A stretch of DNA of 32,443 bases from Phoronis australis (GCA_002633005.1 NMRA01000287.1:455874-488316); one strand, 5' to 3'. Shown: positions 24,501 through 31,132, numbered from the stretch's first letter. Program-made: numbers and translations. Notes: generated by a model from the sequence alone, not told the origin.

Positions 24501-24971
24501 ACCACTTGCATTGTAGAATGGAGTAGTAATCAAACGCTACCCCAGATTCTAGGAAAAAGCAACGCTCCAACAACTTTCAGAACGAAGAGCGGCGTCCGAT
24601 ACATGGCAGTCTCTGATGACGGTGTAAAAGAGGCAACTTCTATTTTCAAGTGGAATCAGACAACCAGGCGACTTGATTACTTAGAAAGTCTGTCCAACCA
24701 TGGGAAAGGATATTCAACGTTTTTTGAAGCCGGCGACCAGTTATATTTTGTGGCGCCTCAGTCCAACCGTTCGTCAGTCATTTATAAACTTGGTACCGAT
24801 GGTCGTTTATATGAGCATGCGCAACTGAATGGGACCGACTGCATGTCGTGGCTGTCATTCCACCGTGATGGTTATTTGTTTATAGCTCAGTTGAATAGTC
24901 GCAGTAATGGTTATGGCGACGGTGACCTACGTACACCCGAAGGAACCATTAATTTGTACAAATGGACCTAA
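1467..24971 (+). CDS. Discoidin-discoidin-LamG-EAR secreted multidomain protein, 13 exons, 5' incomplete
   Basis: This is the gene-level entry. Exons are 1467-1605, 6385-6593, 9571-9678, 10358-10499, 10826-11034, 12623-12730, 15673-15814, 16545-16697, 18544-18630, 18852-18921, 21674-21771, 23220-23318 and 24517-24971. Their lengths sum to 2019, all junction phases agree, and the joined frame is open for 672 residues before TAA. Domains in joined numbering: unknown module 1-46, discoidin 1 at 47-199, discoidin 2 at 200-352, LamG/concanavalin-like 353-521, EAR repeats about 540-672. Discoidin and LamG modules typically bind glycans, phospholipid heads or matrix proteins, and EAR repeats form beta-propeller blades, so an extracellular adhesion or recognition role is inferred. 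No transmembrane segment is seen and the end is soluble, so secretion is likely. The signal peptide and start codon are not in the window. The exact family is not recognised, so no symbol is given. Confidence 0.85.
3735..3880 (-). repeat. tRNA-derived SINE-like element, copy 1
   Basis: Read on the minus strand, it contains an A box (TAGCTTAGTGG) and a B box (GGTTCGATTCC) at tRNA spacing, in the stretch about 3836-3764. A D-arm-like and an anticodon-arm-like segment (CTAGA-CCGGCAA-TTTAG) lie between. The cloverleaf is not intact, so it is not a working tRNA gene. Similarity to copy 2 extends into both flanks (CACAGAA on one side, a GTTATG...CCCAT segment on the other), which marks a SINE-like unit. 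Confidence 0.6.
3978..4150 (-). repeat. tRNA-derived SINE-like element, copy 2
   Basis: Same layout as copy 1, about 240 bp away and in the same orientation. It has the A box TAGCTCAGTGG and B box GGTTCGATTCC in about 4075-4001, with anticodon loop CCGGCAA. The 5' part outside the tRNA-like region (CAGTTATG, TCCCATGAG) resembles copy 1 as well. The anticodon stem is not well paired. Confidence 0.6.
4366..4405. repeat. Short inverted repeat (hairpin)
   Basis: GACCGTCCGGAGTTG and CAACTCCTGACGGTC pair at 14 of 15 positions around a 10-bp loop. It lies in the 4.8-kb intron. Function unknown. Confidence 0.5.
5424..5768 (-). pseudogene. Stop-interrupted acidic ORF, probably mobile-element relic
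   Basis: On the minus strand an ATG at 5768 with an A-rich context (AAAAATG) opens a frame of 114 codons ending in TAA at 5424, broken only by one TGA at 5672-5670. It starts MSPKQLKTSRLPGHGNQDTA and is followed after the TGA by AIQRLQSDNTPSDHEAAFSD, then an acidic run with DDDD and S-rich tail. The bias towards D, N, S and T on both sides of the TGA suggests one former coding region and not chance. The family is not recognised. Basic-then-acidic N-termini like this occur in gag or transposase-type ORFs, but that is only an inference. It lies in the 4.8-kb intron of the main gene, in antisense. Confidence 0.35.
6385..6593 (+). CDS. Exon: discoidin (F5/8 type C) domain 1, N-terminal part
   Basis: The acceptor is TTTTTAAG and the donor CAG/GTGAGA. 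The 209-bp exon enters in phase 1 and leaves in phase 0. The peptide opens with the family's LG-x-E-x-x-I-P pattern (ALGVEDYTIPVTNFYATS) and closes with the strand pair YVQVDLGRLYYVTKTATQ, equivalent to the usual WLQVDLG...VTGIATQG core. Trp is replaced by Tyr before VQVDLG. Two Cys (SSC and ALC) sit in the variable loops, while the Cys that usually opens the domain is missing. Same length and phases as 10826-11034. Confidence 0.9.
8020..8286 (+). pseudogene. Decayed HIRAN-like domain fragment
   Basis: Three consecutive frames together resemble one HIRAN-like domain. Frame 1 (8026-8094) reads HGFHVFKEVWIPVEAGEDLY. Frame 2 (about 8097-8225) reads NAADKYAASLFKVQTHVVGH, then IPRKSSKTSAYFLNRG. 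Frame 3 (about 8229-8282) reads GHNGEARGLQIQDCRIFN. The HIRAN family runs as a G-x-x-(F/Y)-H strand, G-E-x-L, N-x-x-D-x-x-A-V, G-(H/Y)-(I/V)-P-(R/K), then a hydrophobic helix and a Gly. Two frameshifts and a stop after the third segment mean it is not functional. HIRAN-like modules of this type occur in repetitive ORFs of many animals, so a mobile-element relic in the intron is likely. Confidence 0.55.
8743..8767. repeat. Perfect inverted repeat, 10-bp arms
   Basis: AACCTAGGAA and TTCCTAGGTT surround CCACC. It lies in the intron 6594-9570. Function unknown. Confidence 0.6.
9571..9678 (+). CDS. Exon: discoidin domain 1, middle part
   Basis: The acceptor is TTTACAG and the donor GCG/GTATGA. 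The 108-bp exon is in phase 0 at both ends. It encodes GHRTSEQWVTRLKIFTSTDG and then a short loop. The family pattern is G-x(4-5)-QWVT-x-(Y/L)-K-(V/I)-x-(Y/F)-S-x-D-G, with Q-W and the S/T-x-D-G turn all present. A Cys pair spaced C-x8-C closes the exon, and the same spacing recurs in the equivalent exon of domain 2. Confidence 0.9.
9679..10357. other. Intron, 0.7 kb
   Basis: Nothing recognised. Confidence 0.7.
10358..10499 (+). CDS. Exon: discoidin domain 1, C-terminal part
   Basis: The acceptor is TTATTCAG, chosen over CACAG seven bases on because only this one keeps phase 0 with the previous exon. The donor is AAAG/GTAGGT and exit is in phase 1. The peptide starts F-T-G-N-S-N-K-N and contains MARYVRMQPTAFYGHKSLRI, the strongest discoidin signature (ARYIR-h-P-x-x-(W/Y)-x-x-x-x-x-LR-x-E-x-x-G). 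The Cys that normally ends the domain (LYGC) is Tyr here (VYGY). Confidence 0.93.
10500..10825. other. Intron, 0.3 kb, between the two discoidin domains
   Basis: Nothing recognised. It is a phase-1 intron and marks the border of the duplicated module. Confidence 0.75.
10826..11034 (+). CDS. Exon: discoidin domain 2, N-terminal part (GC donor)
   Basis: The acceptor is GAATTCCAG. The split codon G/AT gives Asp after domain 1. The 209-bp exon runs through FGIRKGVIPLSQISVTSSHV to VTVDLGKLRVITKTALQ, parallel to 6385-6593 and of equal length. The reading frame stays open to CAG at 11034 and is followed by GCAAGT. This is a GC-AG intron: apart from the C the donor matches consensus, and the next exon fits in phase 0. 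The Trp of SSWIPA is present. One Cys lies in the loop (VAC), where domain 1 has two. Confidence 0.9.
11035..12622. other. GC-AG intron, 1.6 kb
   Basis: Begins GCAAGT and ends CTCACACAG. Two short plus-strand ORFs around 11594-11955 show no recognisable domain and lack splice support. Confidence 0.7.
12623..12730 (+). CDS. Exon: discoidin domain 2, middle part
   Basis: The acceptor is CTCACACAG and the donor GTG/GTAAGC. The 108-bp exon is in phase 0 at both ends. The peptide is GRGIYDQYVKTLKILLSQDG followed by a loop with C-x8-C. It aligns residue for residue with 9571-9678, with QW replaced by QY. Confidence 0.9.
13320..13745. repeat. Fold-back / MITE-like inverted-repeat element candidate
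   Basis: ACACGGAGCAAATTGAC at about 13360 reappears as its exact reverse complement near 13649. Outer segments also mirror each other loosely: CCGTTTAGACATCAAC on the left, and on the right a stretch reading on the minus strand CCGTTTACAG...GTTGACACGG. The motif GACACGG occurs several times. No clear target duplication was found. Confidence 0.4.
15484..15553 (+). repeat. GT microsatellite
   Basis: A (GT)n run of about 70 bp with a few interruptions (GGG, TTT, GCGC), in the last 200 bp of the intron 12731-15672. It explains the apparent His/Thr-rich and Val/Cys-rich ORFs on the two strands. Confidence 0.9.
15673..15814 (+). CDS. Exon: discoidin domain 2, C-terminal part
   Basis: The acceptor is a good pyrimidine tract ending CTTTTAG; the donor is TCCG/GTGAGT. 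The 142-bp exon enters in phase 0 and leaves in phase 1. It contains F-S-G-N, then VARYVRLQP, then MRIEIFGF, the standard closing strands of a discoidin domain. As in domain 1, the terminal Cys is absent (FGF instead of xGC). Confidence 0.93.
15815..16544. other. Intron, 0.7 kb
   Basis: Contains the possible alternative terminal exon at 15911 and two TACATGTA palindromes. Confidence 0.6.
15911..15954 (+). CDS. Possible alternative terminal exon
   Basis: After a T-rich tract ending TTCTTTAAG, a phase-1 exon would read DVYGRIPVIDSPER and then TGA. It starts 96 bp after the donor of the last discoidin exon and is in the right phase to be joined to it. If used, it gives a short isoform ending after the two discoidin domains, without LamG and EAR. 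It is equally possible that the acceptor is chance sequence; the main model splices 15814 to 16545. Confidence 0.25.
16545..16697 (+). CDS. Exon: LamG/concanavalin-like domain, first part
   Basis: The acceptor is GCCGCACAG and the donor GCAG/GTAAGG; both ends are in phase 1. The peptide contains M-K-F-V-G-N-S-A-I-D-V and then YSLSFIFRTTSDRTVFLSRQ. This is the first jelly-roll sheet of LamG-like domains, where a folded strand is followed by (F/W)-x-F-R-T and a loop ending in L-(F/L)-S. Confidence 0.8.
16745..17040 (+). repeat. Minisatellite block 1, unit about 31 bp
   Basis: About nine diverged units follow the approximate consensus TACATGTAGACTATAGG TCATGGGTGTCATT (split here for reading). 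The phrase GTGTCATT recurs at intervals of about 31 bp. It lies in the intron 16698-18543. Confidence 0.65.
18225..18335 (+). repeat. Minisatellite block 2, same unit
   Basis: Three further units (TTACATGTAGACT, TTACGTGTAGACTACA, TTACATGAAGACTACA, each followed by a GGTCA-like tail) match block 1 in the same orientation, about 1.2 kb away in the same intron. Confidence 0.6.
18544..18630 (+). CDS. Exon: LamG-like domain, second part
   Basis: The acceptor is TTATGCAACAG and the donor GTTG/GTAAGT; the 87-bp exon is in phase 1 at both ends. It reads through AKQFGLKNGKLYHETYGVAP. The x-F-G-L-x-(N/D)-G-K-L-Y strand and turn are typical of LamG-like sheets, where the ligand or domain surface is described by short G-K-L-Y turns. 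Confidence 0.78.
18852..18921 (+). CDS. Exon: LamG-like domain, third part
   Basis: The acceptor is CGACGTTTCAG and the donor AG/GTAATG. The 70-bp exon enters in phase 1 and leaves in phase 2. The peptide EGQTPVADGCEHHAVFTFEA continues into the next exon as R-F-T-F-Y-L-D-G. The phase-2 exit is completed by the single G that opens 21674, giving Arg. Confidence 0.78.
18922..21673. other. Intron, 2.8 kb
   Basis: AT-rich. A minus-strand frame at 20098-20349 is open for 83 codons but has no recognised domain. No repeat was identified by eye. Confidence 0.6.
21674..21771 (+). CDS. Exon: LamG-like domain, fourth part (YLDGK turn)
   Basis: The acceptor is CTGTTTCAG and the donor TTAG/GTAAGC. The 98-bp exon enters in phase 2 and leaves in phase 1. 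It encodes F-T-F-Y-L-D-G-K-L-E-Q, the hallmark (F/Y)-x-(L/V)-D-G-x-L turn of LamG-like domains, then a polar loop and H-K-I-Y-L-G, the strand that usually reads I-x-I-G-G. Confidence 0.85.
21772..23219. other. Intron, 1.4 kb, half of it a solo LTR
   Basis: The LTR takes 762 of the 1448 bp and ends 74 bp before the acceptor. The rest shows nothing recognised. Confidence 0.7.
22384..23145 (-). mobile_element. Solo LTR, copy A (LTR retrotransposon)
   Basis: On the minus strand it begins TGTCAG and ends GTGCCA, the TG...CA ends of an LTR. It carries a TATA-like CTATAAATAC (near 22791-22800) and then AATAAA (22485-22490), in the order expected for U3 and R. The flanks show a perfect 5-bp target duplication, ATCTG (22379-22383 and 23146-23150). 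An (AAAAC)n run lies close to the right end. It is 762 bp long and has no internal region, so it is a solo LTR. It sits in an intron of the main gene, in antisense. Confidence 0.82.
23220..23318 (+). CDS. Exon: LamG-like domain, last part
   Basis: The acceptor is ATATTTACAG and the donor AAAAAAG/GTATAT; the 99-bp exon is in phase 1 at both ends. The peptide LYMVGELRQVVYFFYVLNAA then Q-A-K-R-E-W matches the last LamG3-type strand and helix (F-x-G-x-(L/I)-(D/R)-x-(V/I)-x-(F/Y)-(Y)-x-x-x-L-(S/N)-x-x-(E/Q)). A solo LTR ends 74 bp upstream of this acceptor. Confidence 0.8.
23319..24516. other. Intron, 1.2 kb
   Basis: Nothing recognised apart from a TACATGTA palindrome near 24341 and a T10-A6 mirror near 24190. 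Confidence 0.65.
24517..24971 (+). CDS. Terminal exon: three EAR (EPTP) repeats and stop
   Basis: The acceptor is TTGCATTGTAG; entry is in phase 1 and the exon ends with TAA at 24969-24971. Repeat 1 has VRYMAVSDDG...SIFKWN, repeat 2 has DQLYFVAP...SVIYKLGTDGRLYEH, repeat 3 has DGYLFIAQL...INLYKWT. Each shows the EAR pattern of a hydrophobic strand (x-Y-(L/M)-A-V), a gap, and S-x-(I/V)-(F/Y)-K-(W/L). EAR repeats known from LGI and TSPEAR proteins usually come as about seven blades of a propeller, so three is short. The protein stops right after the third K-W-T. The terminal exon is unusually long for this gene. Confidence 0.85.
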
Positions 24972-25231
24972 CAAGTGCCATGTCCTCTAGTTCAACAAAA
25001 TGTACAAGTACTAATATCAGAAGGCCTGATACAGAAAATTTAAACAACGGTTCGATTGAAGACACCAGCACAAGCTTTCAATCGAATGTTTAGTTGTATC
25101 ACTGTACATTTTTAAAACGAAGTGTGTCACATGAATGGTTGGTCACAACAATATTGTATGTCTGTGTTTAACCACCTCCCACGGGAAATAGGGCGTAAGC
25201 TCGTCGCATTGATATCGGTAGATAGGCGTAT

Positions 25232-25516
25232 CTATTGTTCACTTCGTTTTTCCTTCTTATAATCATGATAATGATAAACATTTATCGGTAACCAGCCTAT
25301 GAGCGCCCCAAGTACGATATCCTTGCGACCTGTACGTTGATATCTAACAAAGACGAAACAAAGGAAAACAATGGTAGTGTCCCATAAGAGATAACCATGC
25401 GACACGCTTACGCCCGTGGCATGGATCTGGCAAGTGAAACAATAGCTTACGAATCCATATAACATCATTTTCCATGGGCTGGGGTCGCTGTGCATTCGCG
25501 TTCGATGAGTACTCAT
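25232..25516 (-). CDS. Possible small membrane-protein ORF
   Basis: A 94-codon single-exon frame starts at an ATG with G at -3. Three hydrophobic stretches are visible at about residues 17-29, 43-57 (DTTIVFLCFVFV) and 66-80 (DIVLGALIGWLPINV), followed by a charged tail (KKEKRSEQ). It is convergent with the main gene and would overlap its 3' UTR. No family is recognised and no minus-strand polyadenylation signal was seen nearby. An ORF of this length can arise by chance in 32 kb, so it is a candidate only. Confidence 0.25.
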   Translation of the reverse strand: MSTHRTRMHSDPSPWKMMLYGFVSYCFTCQIHATGVSVSHGYLLWDTTIVFLCFVFVRYQRTGRKDIVLGALIGWLPINVYHYHDYKKEKRSEQ

Positions 25517-25799
25517 TTCGAATTATCTTTGGTTTAGTTAGAGACGTGGATTTTATCAGTTGCACTACCGCCTTTGGAGCGACATTTCACGAAAGAACTG
25601 CAAGTATTTGCCCTTGAATGATATTTACGAAGCTGCGATTCTTGGTTTATGTTTCAAAAATTTTCACCCCTGAATATCTTTGTTAGGATTAATGTAAGTT
25701 TAATTTTGCGATGCATTAAATTCTAGTTGTTACGCTTTTATGATGCCCTCTATCCAACCTGGCATTCAGGTTCTACTGTCAGGTGACTTATTAATAAGC

Positions 25800-25805
25800 A
25801 ATAAA
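25800..25805 (+). terminator. Candidate polyadenylation signal of the main gene
   Basis: AATAAA stands about 830 bp after the stop codon. A variant ATTAAA lies near 25715. No nearer canonical hexamer was noticed, so the 3' UTR would be 0.75-0.85 kb. Confidence 0.35.
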
Positions 25806-27014
25806 TGTTGGTGTGAATATTATAATTGATAACGTCACCATTGCAATGCTACAACTCTCCCGAAGCGAGACAATAATTAATTTTCTTGTAGCGGATAGTG
25901 TATTTGTTGTGAACATTTAAATGATGGAAACTATTGCAAGGACGTTATTTGTGTAACAGATTACCATTAATCATAGCAATGTAAGGTAACACATTATTGT
26001 TTTTTGTTACTGTGCTCAACATGACATCTCCAATACAGCTACTTCGAACCACTGAAGTTCGATGGATGGATGATTAAGGAGTTGCATTGTGAGAGAACCG
26101 TGTGTATTGGAGGAGTTTGTGTGAAGCTCTATTATTATTTTTGTTATAAAAGATTGTCTCTATATCATTTACTTAGTAAAAAAGACCGAGTAGCATAATT
26201 GTCGGAATACTTTATATTTATTTTTTTTCTAGAAAAATGTATGTTGTTCTGTGTTTCTGTTGTTTTCTTGGTTAAAAGTGAAGTCGTGACGTCATGCGTT
26301 AAAATCAAGACCCGTATTCAACCTAACTTTTCTCGCGAGTGCTTTTAGTGTACGGAATGCTGGCCTATAGACACTGGATTCCACCAGTTCACTACGGAAA
26401 TAGTCGTGGGTGGAATAAATTAGTGGATACTGAGGGTGGCTGCGAGAGTAGAGAACGCTCTGGTGTTTGTGGAAGGTCGCTTGCAGGTGTGAAATGTCAA
26501 CTTGGAACCGGTTTTCTATCTATTTGGTTTTCAGTAGCTGGTTGCGAACCTGATACGTCTCCTCTTTATCTTCCGCCTAGTGCAACGGGAATATATTTAT
26601 AGTAGGACCCATTTCGACCGTGTGTCTGCTAGGATGTTCCGTACATGTACCAAACTGATAACGCCTCGGCTTTATCCCGACTAACCGCTCAGTGAAGTTG
26701 GGTAGTCATTCTACAGCGCGGGTGTATAAACTGAGCGCAACGCGTATCCCTGTATATTGAGTTTTCTTTCAAGCATTCAAGAAAGCAGAATTCTGAATTT
26801 CCGTAACGGACATTGTCGCTATTTTGCGATTGAAGGAAAGAAAATTCCCCGTTTTTAGTTTCCTAGCGTTCATCTTCTTGGAATGCTCTCATACGCATAA
26901 CTCCTCTTAAACTTCAAATTTCCAAACTTTCAGAAAAGCATGCTTGCGGAATGCTACTTTCTACCCTCAAATATCTAAAATAATGTTTTGTTCAAAACAG
27001 ACTTACTTTTGTAG

Positions 27015-27328
27015 GAATTGCGTCATCACTACCAGTTATATTTCCAAACCATAATAGCTTTAAAATTTGTGGGAGACGGAAGAGACCAACAAACAATTGT
27101 AGCGCGTTCAATGTGCTAGTCAATGACAAATTCGACCCATCCAATGTAATTGATGTGTGCTCCACATATTGTGGAATGAAATATTCCTTATTTTCCTGCA
27201 ACTACAACAACAATATTTTAATGATGTTTCCAATCGACAAAAGGGTGGCTCTCGAACAGACGGAGCCAATAGAACTGACATCGAATATTGGAACTGACGT
27301 GGAATTGCCATCGTTTACATCACCATAA
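27015..27328 (+). CDS. Possible Cys-containing terminal exon
   Basis: After CTTTTGTAG the frame is open for 104 codons to TAA at 27326-27328. It includes FKICGRRKRPTNNCSAFNV and later VIDVCSTYCGMKYSLFSCN, giving five Cys with a V-C-x3-C-(G)-x-x-Y-x-x-F arrangement. That partly recalls WSC- or PAN-type modules, but the closing C-x-C of WSC is missing. A phase-1 entry would suit the exon style of this locus, but no partner exon was found. An AATAAA lies near 27630. It could be a spacer gene's last exon, a relic or chance. Confidence 0.25.
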
Positions 27329-28239
27329 TTGAGTGCACACATGCTATGACCGATGACAAACTCCGCCAATGGGAGGGTGGATCACTGTCAACTTTGTTGG
27401 CGGGGCTACCAGAAAACTATCCAGCGGGCGGGGGTGAACAAAAGATGCATGGTTGCCGTATCACTCAAAATCAACCGCATAGTCATATTTTACTATATTT
27501 CTCATTATAATTTGCTCAAAAGATAACAAAGCGTGACATGCAGTGCTTACGATCTTTTCCCGTTCACATTGTTCATTCACTTTTCTAAATTAGGGTAGTC
27601 GATCCAAAAATTTTACTTTCGTTATGAAAAAATAAAGCACTATCACAGGAAAGACAATGCATCCTACTCAATACAAATCTAAAAATTATCAAAATCGGGA
27701 CAAGCAGTGCAAAGTTATTGCAATTTTTGTGGTGAAGTTTGAGTCACTTATTTAGATCGGGTAGGCCAACTTGGATGACTGCGGGATACGTTGCGAGTTT
27801 AAAAGTTTGTTTAAAGAATTTTCACCAATAACTTACACTTAACTTTACTGAGACATATCTTTAATTACTATTCTGCGCGATGCTAATTCTTTCACCAGAT
27901 TTCAGCATCGCAAATGTTACTTATTGAGTGATAAAATTGCTCAGAATTCCTGTTGGTCTCATTTCCGGCGGCACCGACATGACGAATTTTGGTGAACACA
28001 TAGGCATGTCCAACCAGCTAGTTTGTAATTTGTTAAGACTTAACGTTGATACGTTTGACAAACGCTGCTACAGAAATGCAACTTTGTTCAATTTTCAAGT
28101 TTTTGTGCAAAAATATCAGGAATATTCGAATTATTTTACTGGGAATTTACCTTTCAGTTGATCATACACTAAGCTAAAAATAGTTGAAAATTTTTTAAAA
28201 TGTTTTTGGTTTCACAGTTAGAATACTTCAGTAACTTGA

Positions 28240-29000
28240 TGACACTTTTTCCCCGTGTGTGTGTGTGTGGGCGCAGGTTGTTATAGACCGGTGCTAATAG
28301 TTTTCGGTGCTACGATAGACTGAAGACTGGTTCGAATTAATCCTTTATTAATCCCGACCGTACGTTCGCAAGCGTACTCAAACAAAACGTCGGACGTAAT
28401 GTCTGTTTATGCTCCAGCCAATGCTGCGAAGCCTTGACTTGTGATGAACTTCTGAGACACTTTCAGCAACTGTTACATGTACACTCGTTGATTCAATAAC
28501 CTGCTGTCTCTATAGCTGGCTCTCTATTGACTATCGCTGTAACTGCTGATTCTCTTCACTGCCACTCAACTGTAATTCTCCTGATAAACTTTCTTGAACT
28601 GGCTTGATCTCACTTGATCTCCCGCATTGATCTTTCTAACACAAACCCGTGCATGTGTATATATAGCCTGATGCATTGTTCTGGAACTTATCATCAATTC
28701 AAGCTCATTCTAGAACTTTCCTGAATCTACCCAACCATTCTACAAACGTACTAGTCTCTAGAATATTCCAGACTGCATTGACCACTGCCATGCTAGAGTC
28801 TTCTAGAAAGTTCCAGACTATACTGTAGTAAACAAATTACCTCACTACTGAATTCAGTCTACTAGAATGTTCCATACTATTCTTTAGTAAACAAATTACA
28901 TCATCATTGTACTTCACTCAGGCGTCATGCCAATCAAAACAGAACAACAAAACAAAACAAAACAATACAACTAAAAATACTGTCAGACTATATTCTGACA
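28240..29000 (-). mobile_element. Solo LTR, copy B of the same family
   Basis: It is 761 bp and aligns along its whole length with copy A: same (GT)n start on the plus strand, AATAAA equivalent at 28344-28349, a TATA-like stretch near 28659-28666, an (AAAAC)n run and the ending TATTCTGACA. Its flanks are CTTGA (28235-28239) and CTTGT (29001-29005), a target duplication with one mismatch. It lies in the spacer between the two genes. Scattered differences from copy A show that both are old. Confidence 0.8.
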
Positions 29001-29256
29001 CTTGTTAACGTTCATGAAAATTACTCGCTTTCGCTGTGCACAATAGCAAATGTGCAAATCCGTCATAATTGAGTTTGCCGCTGCAGTAGCATTATGGGAA
29101 ATGTATGCCTCTATCGCTTGACTACCGATTGTGTACAGTAGTGCCGGGTGTTTTTGTAACGAATGTTTAGCATCGAGTACCCTAGCAACTGTTATCGCCA
29201 GCTCTCGCTACAATTACACGAGTATATCGCGGAATACTGAGTGTTCTCTAACTGTT

Positions 29257-29406
29257 ATGCATTTTTTCAGTTTCAATTCAATATTTTTCTACCATTTCTT
29301 GATAAGCTTATTAAGCTTTACTTCTAGAGTTCAATATCTCCCGCCGGAAAATGCTTCAAGAAATATGAAACAGCTTATCAAAGAAAGTCAGTCGGCAATA
29401 GTTTAA
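29257..29406 (+). CDS. Possible short ORF with signal-peptide-like start
   Basis: ATG at 29257 opens 49 codons: MHFFSFNSIFFYHFLISLLS, then a short polar tail ending at TAA. The N-terminus is hydrophobic enough for a signal peptide, but positive charges are absent before it. A chance acceptor (TTACTTCTAG) lies inside. It could be a spurious ORF in T-rich DNA. It shows no good donor that would join it to the PAN exon. Confidence 0.15.
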   Translation: MHFFSFNSIFFYHFLISLLSFTSRVQYLPPENASRNMKQLIKESQSAIV

Positions 29407-31089
29407 GAGAGAGTTCCAAGCACATTATTCCTTCTGTAATTATTTCTGTATCACATAGGGTCTGGCAAGGTTTTTGATTAGAGCACTTTATGTAAATTGC
29501 CGCAAGAATTGTCTATATTGTGTGTAACCGATTCGGTGTTATTTGGTATTGAGGTGAAGGATAAGCCCAGAAGTTTATTTGTTTCTAAATTGTAGTCTGT
29601 GATGCACCAGTGTCTCTATAATTAGTAATAAATAGATCTACCACACTTGTCCCGGGAAAGGACATTTGGCGTCTTTTGTTTAGAAAATTGCATATTTGCA
29701 CAACACTTTCTCAAAAATTGTCGATTGAGAACCTCAGATGTCTACACCGCAACTTGAAATTGGTATAATCGTAGTTATCAAACGGCTTTGGAAGCGGTGC
29801 CGTTGAAGTGTAGTCTAGTAACACGGGCTTTTATACAATTTAATGCATTTCGAGCCTGTAATGCCAGCACTCTGCGAGCTTGACTCCAATTGGAACGGCA
29901 AGAGAAAGTAACCTCTAAGAATCTATAATGCGTTTGATTTCAATTTACCCAAGTTTACGCTAAAGTATCATTCTCCGTGTAAAGAAACAGCACCACCAAG
30001 CTTGTAAGAAATGACATCACTTTTTAAGATTCTAAGATGCCAAGGTTTACAGTATTCTCCAACAACATTACGTATTGTGTTGGTGCTCAATTTCATTGTC
30101 CGCATTCAACAGGAGATCCTAAGCAAAAACTGAATGTTTTCCCACATTCAGCTTTAACATAAATTCTTCCACATTCGCTCACTCTTAATTCAGAGACTAA
30201 ACTAGCCTACTCATGAAAACAAAGAGAATAAAGTCGTTCTTATAGTGTAGACTTGCAACTAAAATATGGATTCGTGTAACCTCGAGTTTTAACACATTCC
30301 TCAACAAGTTTTCTCTCATCATATAACTACAAAGCCTAATAGGTAGGTACTGTACAACAACCTGCCAGTGCAGTGTAACGCTGAATATGTAGTGTTGGAC
30401 ATTATCGACAACTGTGTGCCTTTACATGTAATCCAAATATCTATAAAACCAATCATTTTAACTACACGTAAATAACGTACATGTACATATTCTCTAAAAG
30501 TAGATATCTTGTAAAATGTTGATTACACGATCATTCATTCAATTGAATTTAGGAAAACGCAAGGTACATCAATAGCGTACATGTACCTATGGTATCAGAA
30601 CGGTGAGAAAAAGTCGTTCGATATAAATATATTCAAGGGGAAATCCCATCAACCGTGTCATTAAGTTGTCATAACTACCCATTCATTTTCGTGTCACGCA
30701 TCATTTGAGTTTTCATGAAAGTCATAAAAATCTCATATAACAATGTATGATATCCCGTCATGCAAGAGTGGGGATTTCTTACAATTCGTAGAAATTTTTG
30801 GTAACAGTGCATTTCAATCTCGCCGTAACGTACATTTAAGTCACGCCTTGCTGTACGTTTCAGTTCCTTCTGACTCTATATTGCCATTTAAATCCGATCT
30901 GCCATTTCTGAGATAAGATAATCCAAAGTTTGACATTTTTTCAATTTTCGACATTATTCGATGGTCTTATATAACCCTGGAACCAAACACCTTGAACAGG
31001 AAGTAATGTGTGAATGGATAACATATGTTTGGGACGAGTGACCAATCACGAGCAAGCACGTGGTTCCAAAACACACCCACAAGGCTGTC

Positions 31090-31132
31090 ACAGTATTAAC
31101 TGCTAAATGTTAATGCATAATGTTAATACTGT
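31090..31132. repeat. Perfect inverted repeat, 11-bp arms, upstream of the PAN exon
   Basis: ACAGTATTAAC and GTTAATACTGT are separated by 21 bp that again contain ATGTTAATG. It sits about 110 bp upstream of the PAN exon, within an intron or promoter of the second gene. Confidence 0.55.

Noticed and set aside
26339-26602. Coding exon with several Cys and Gly
   Set aside because: Open for about 90 codons, but there is no recognisable domain, no convincing donor, and it ends at a TAG without a plausible partner exon.
27928-28161. 78-codon ORF before LTR copy B
   Set aside because: It has no ATG at its head, no domain, and a stop directly upstream.
22384-29000. One full-length LTR retrotransposon with 5.1-kb interior
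   Set aside because: Each LTR has its own target duplication, and the interior contains the last LamG exon and the EAR exon of a host gene instead of gag-pol.
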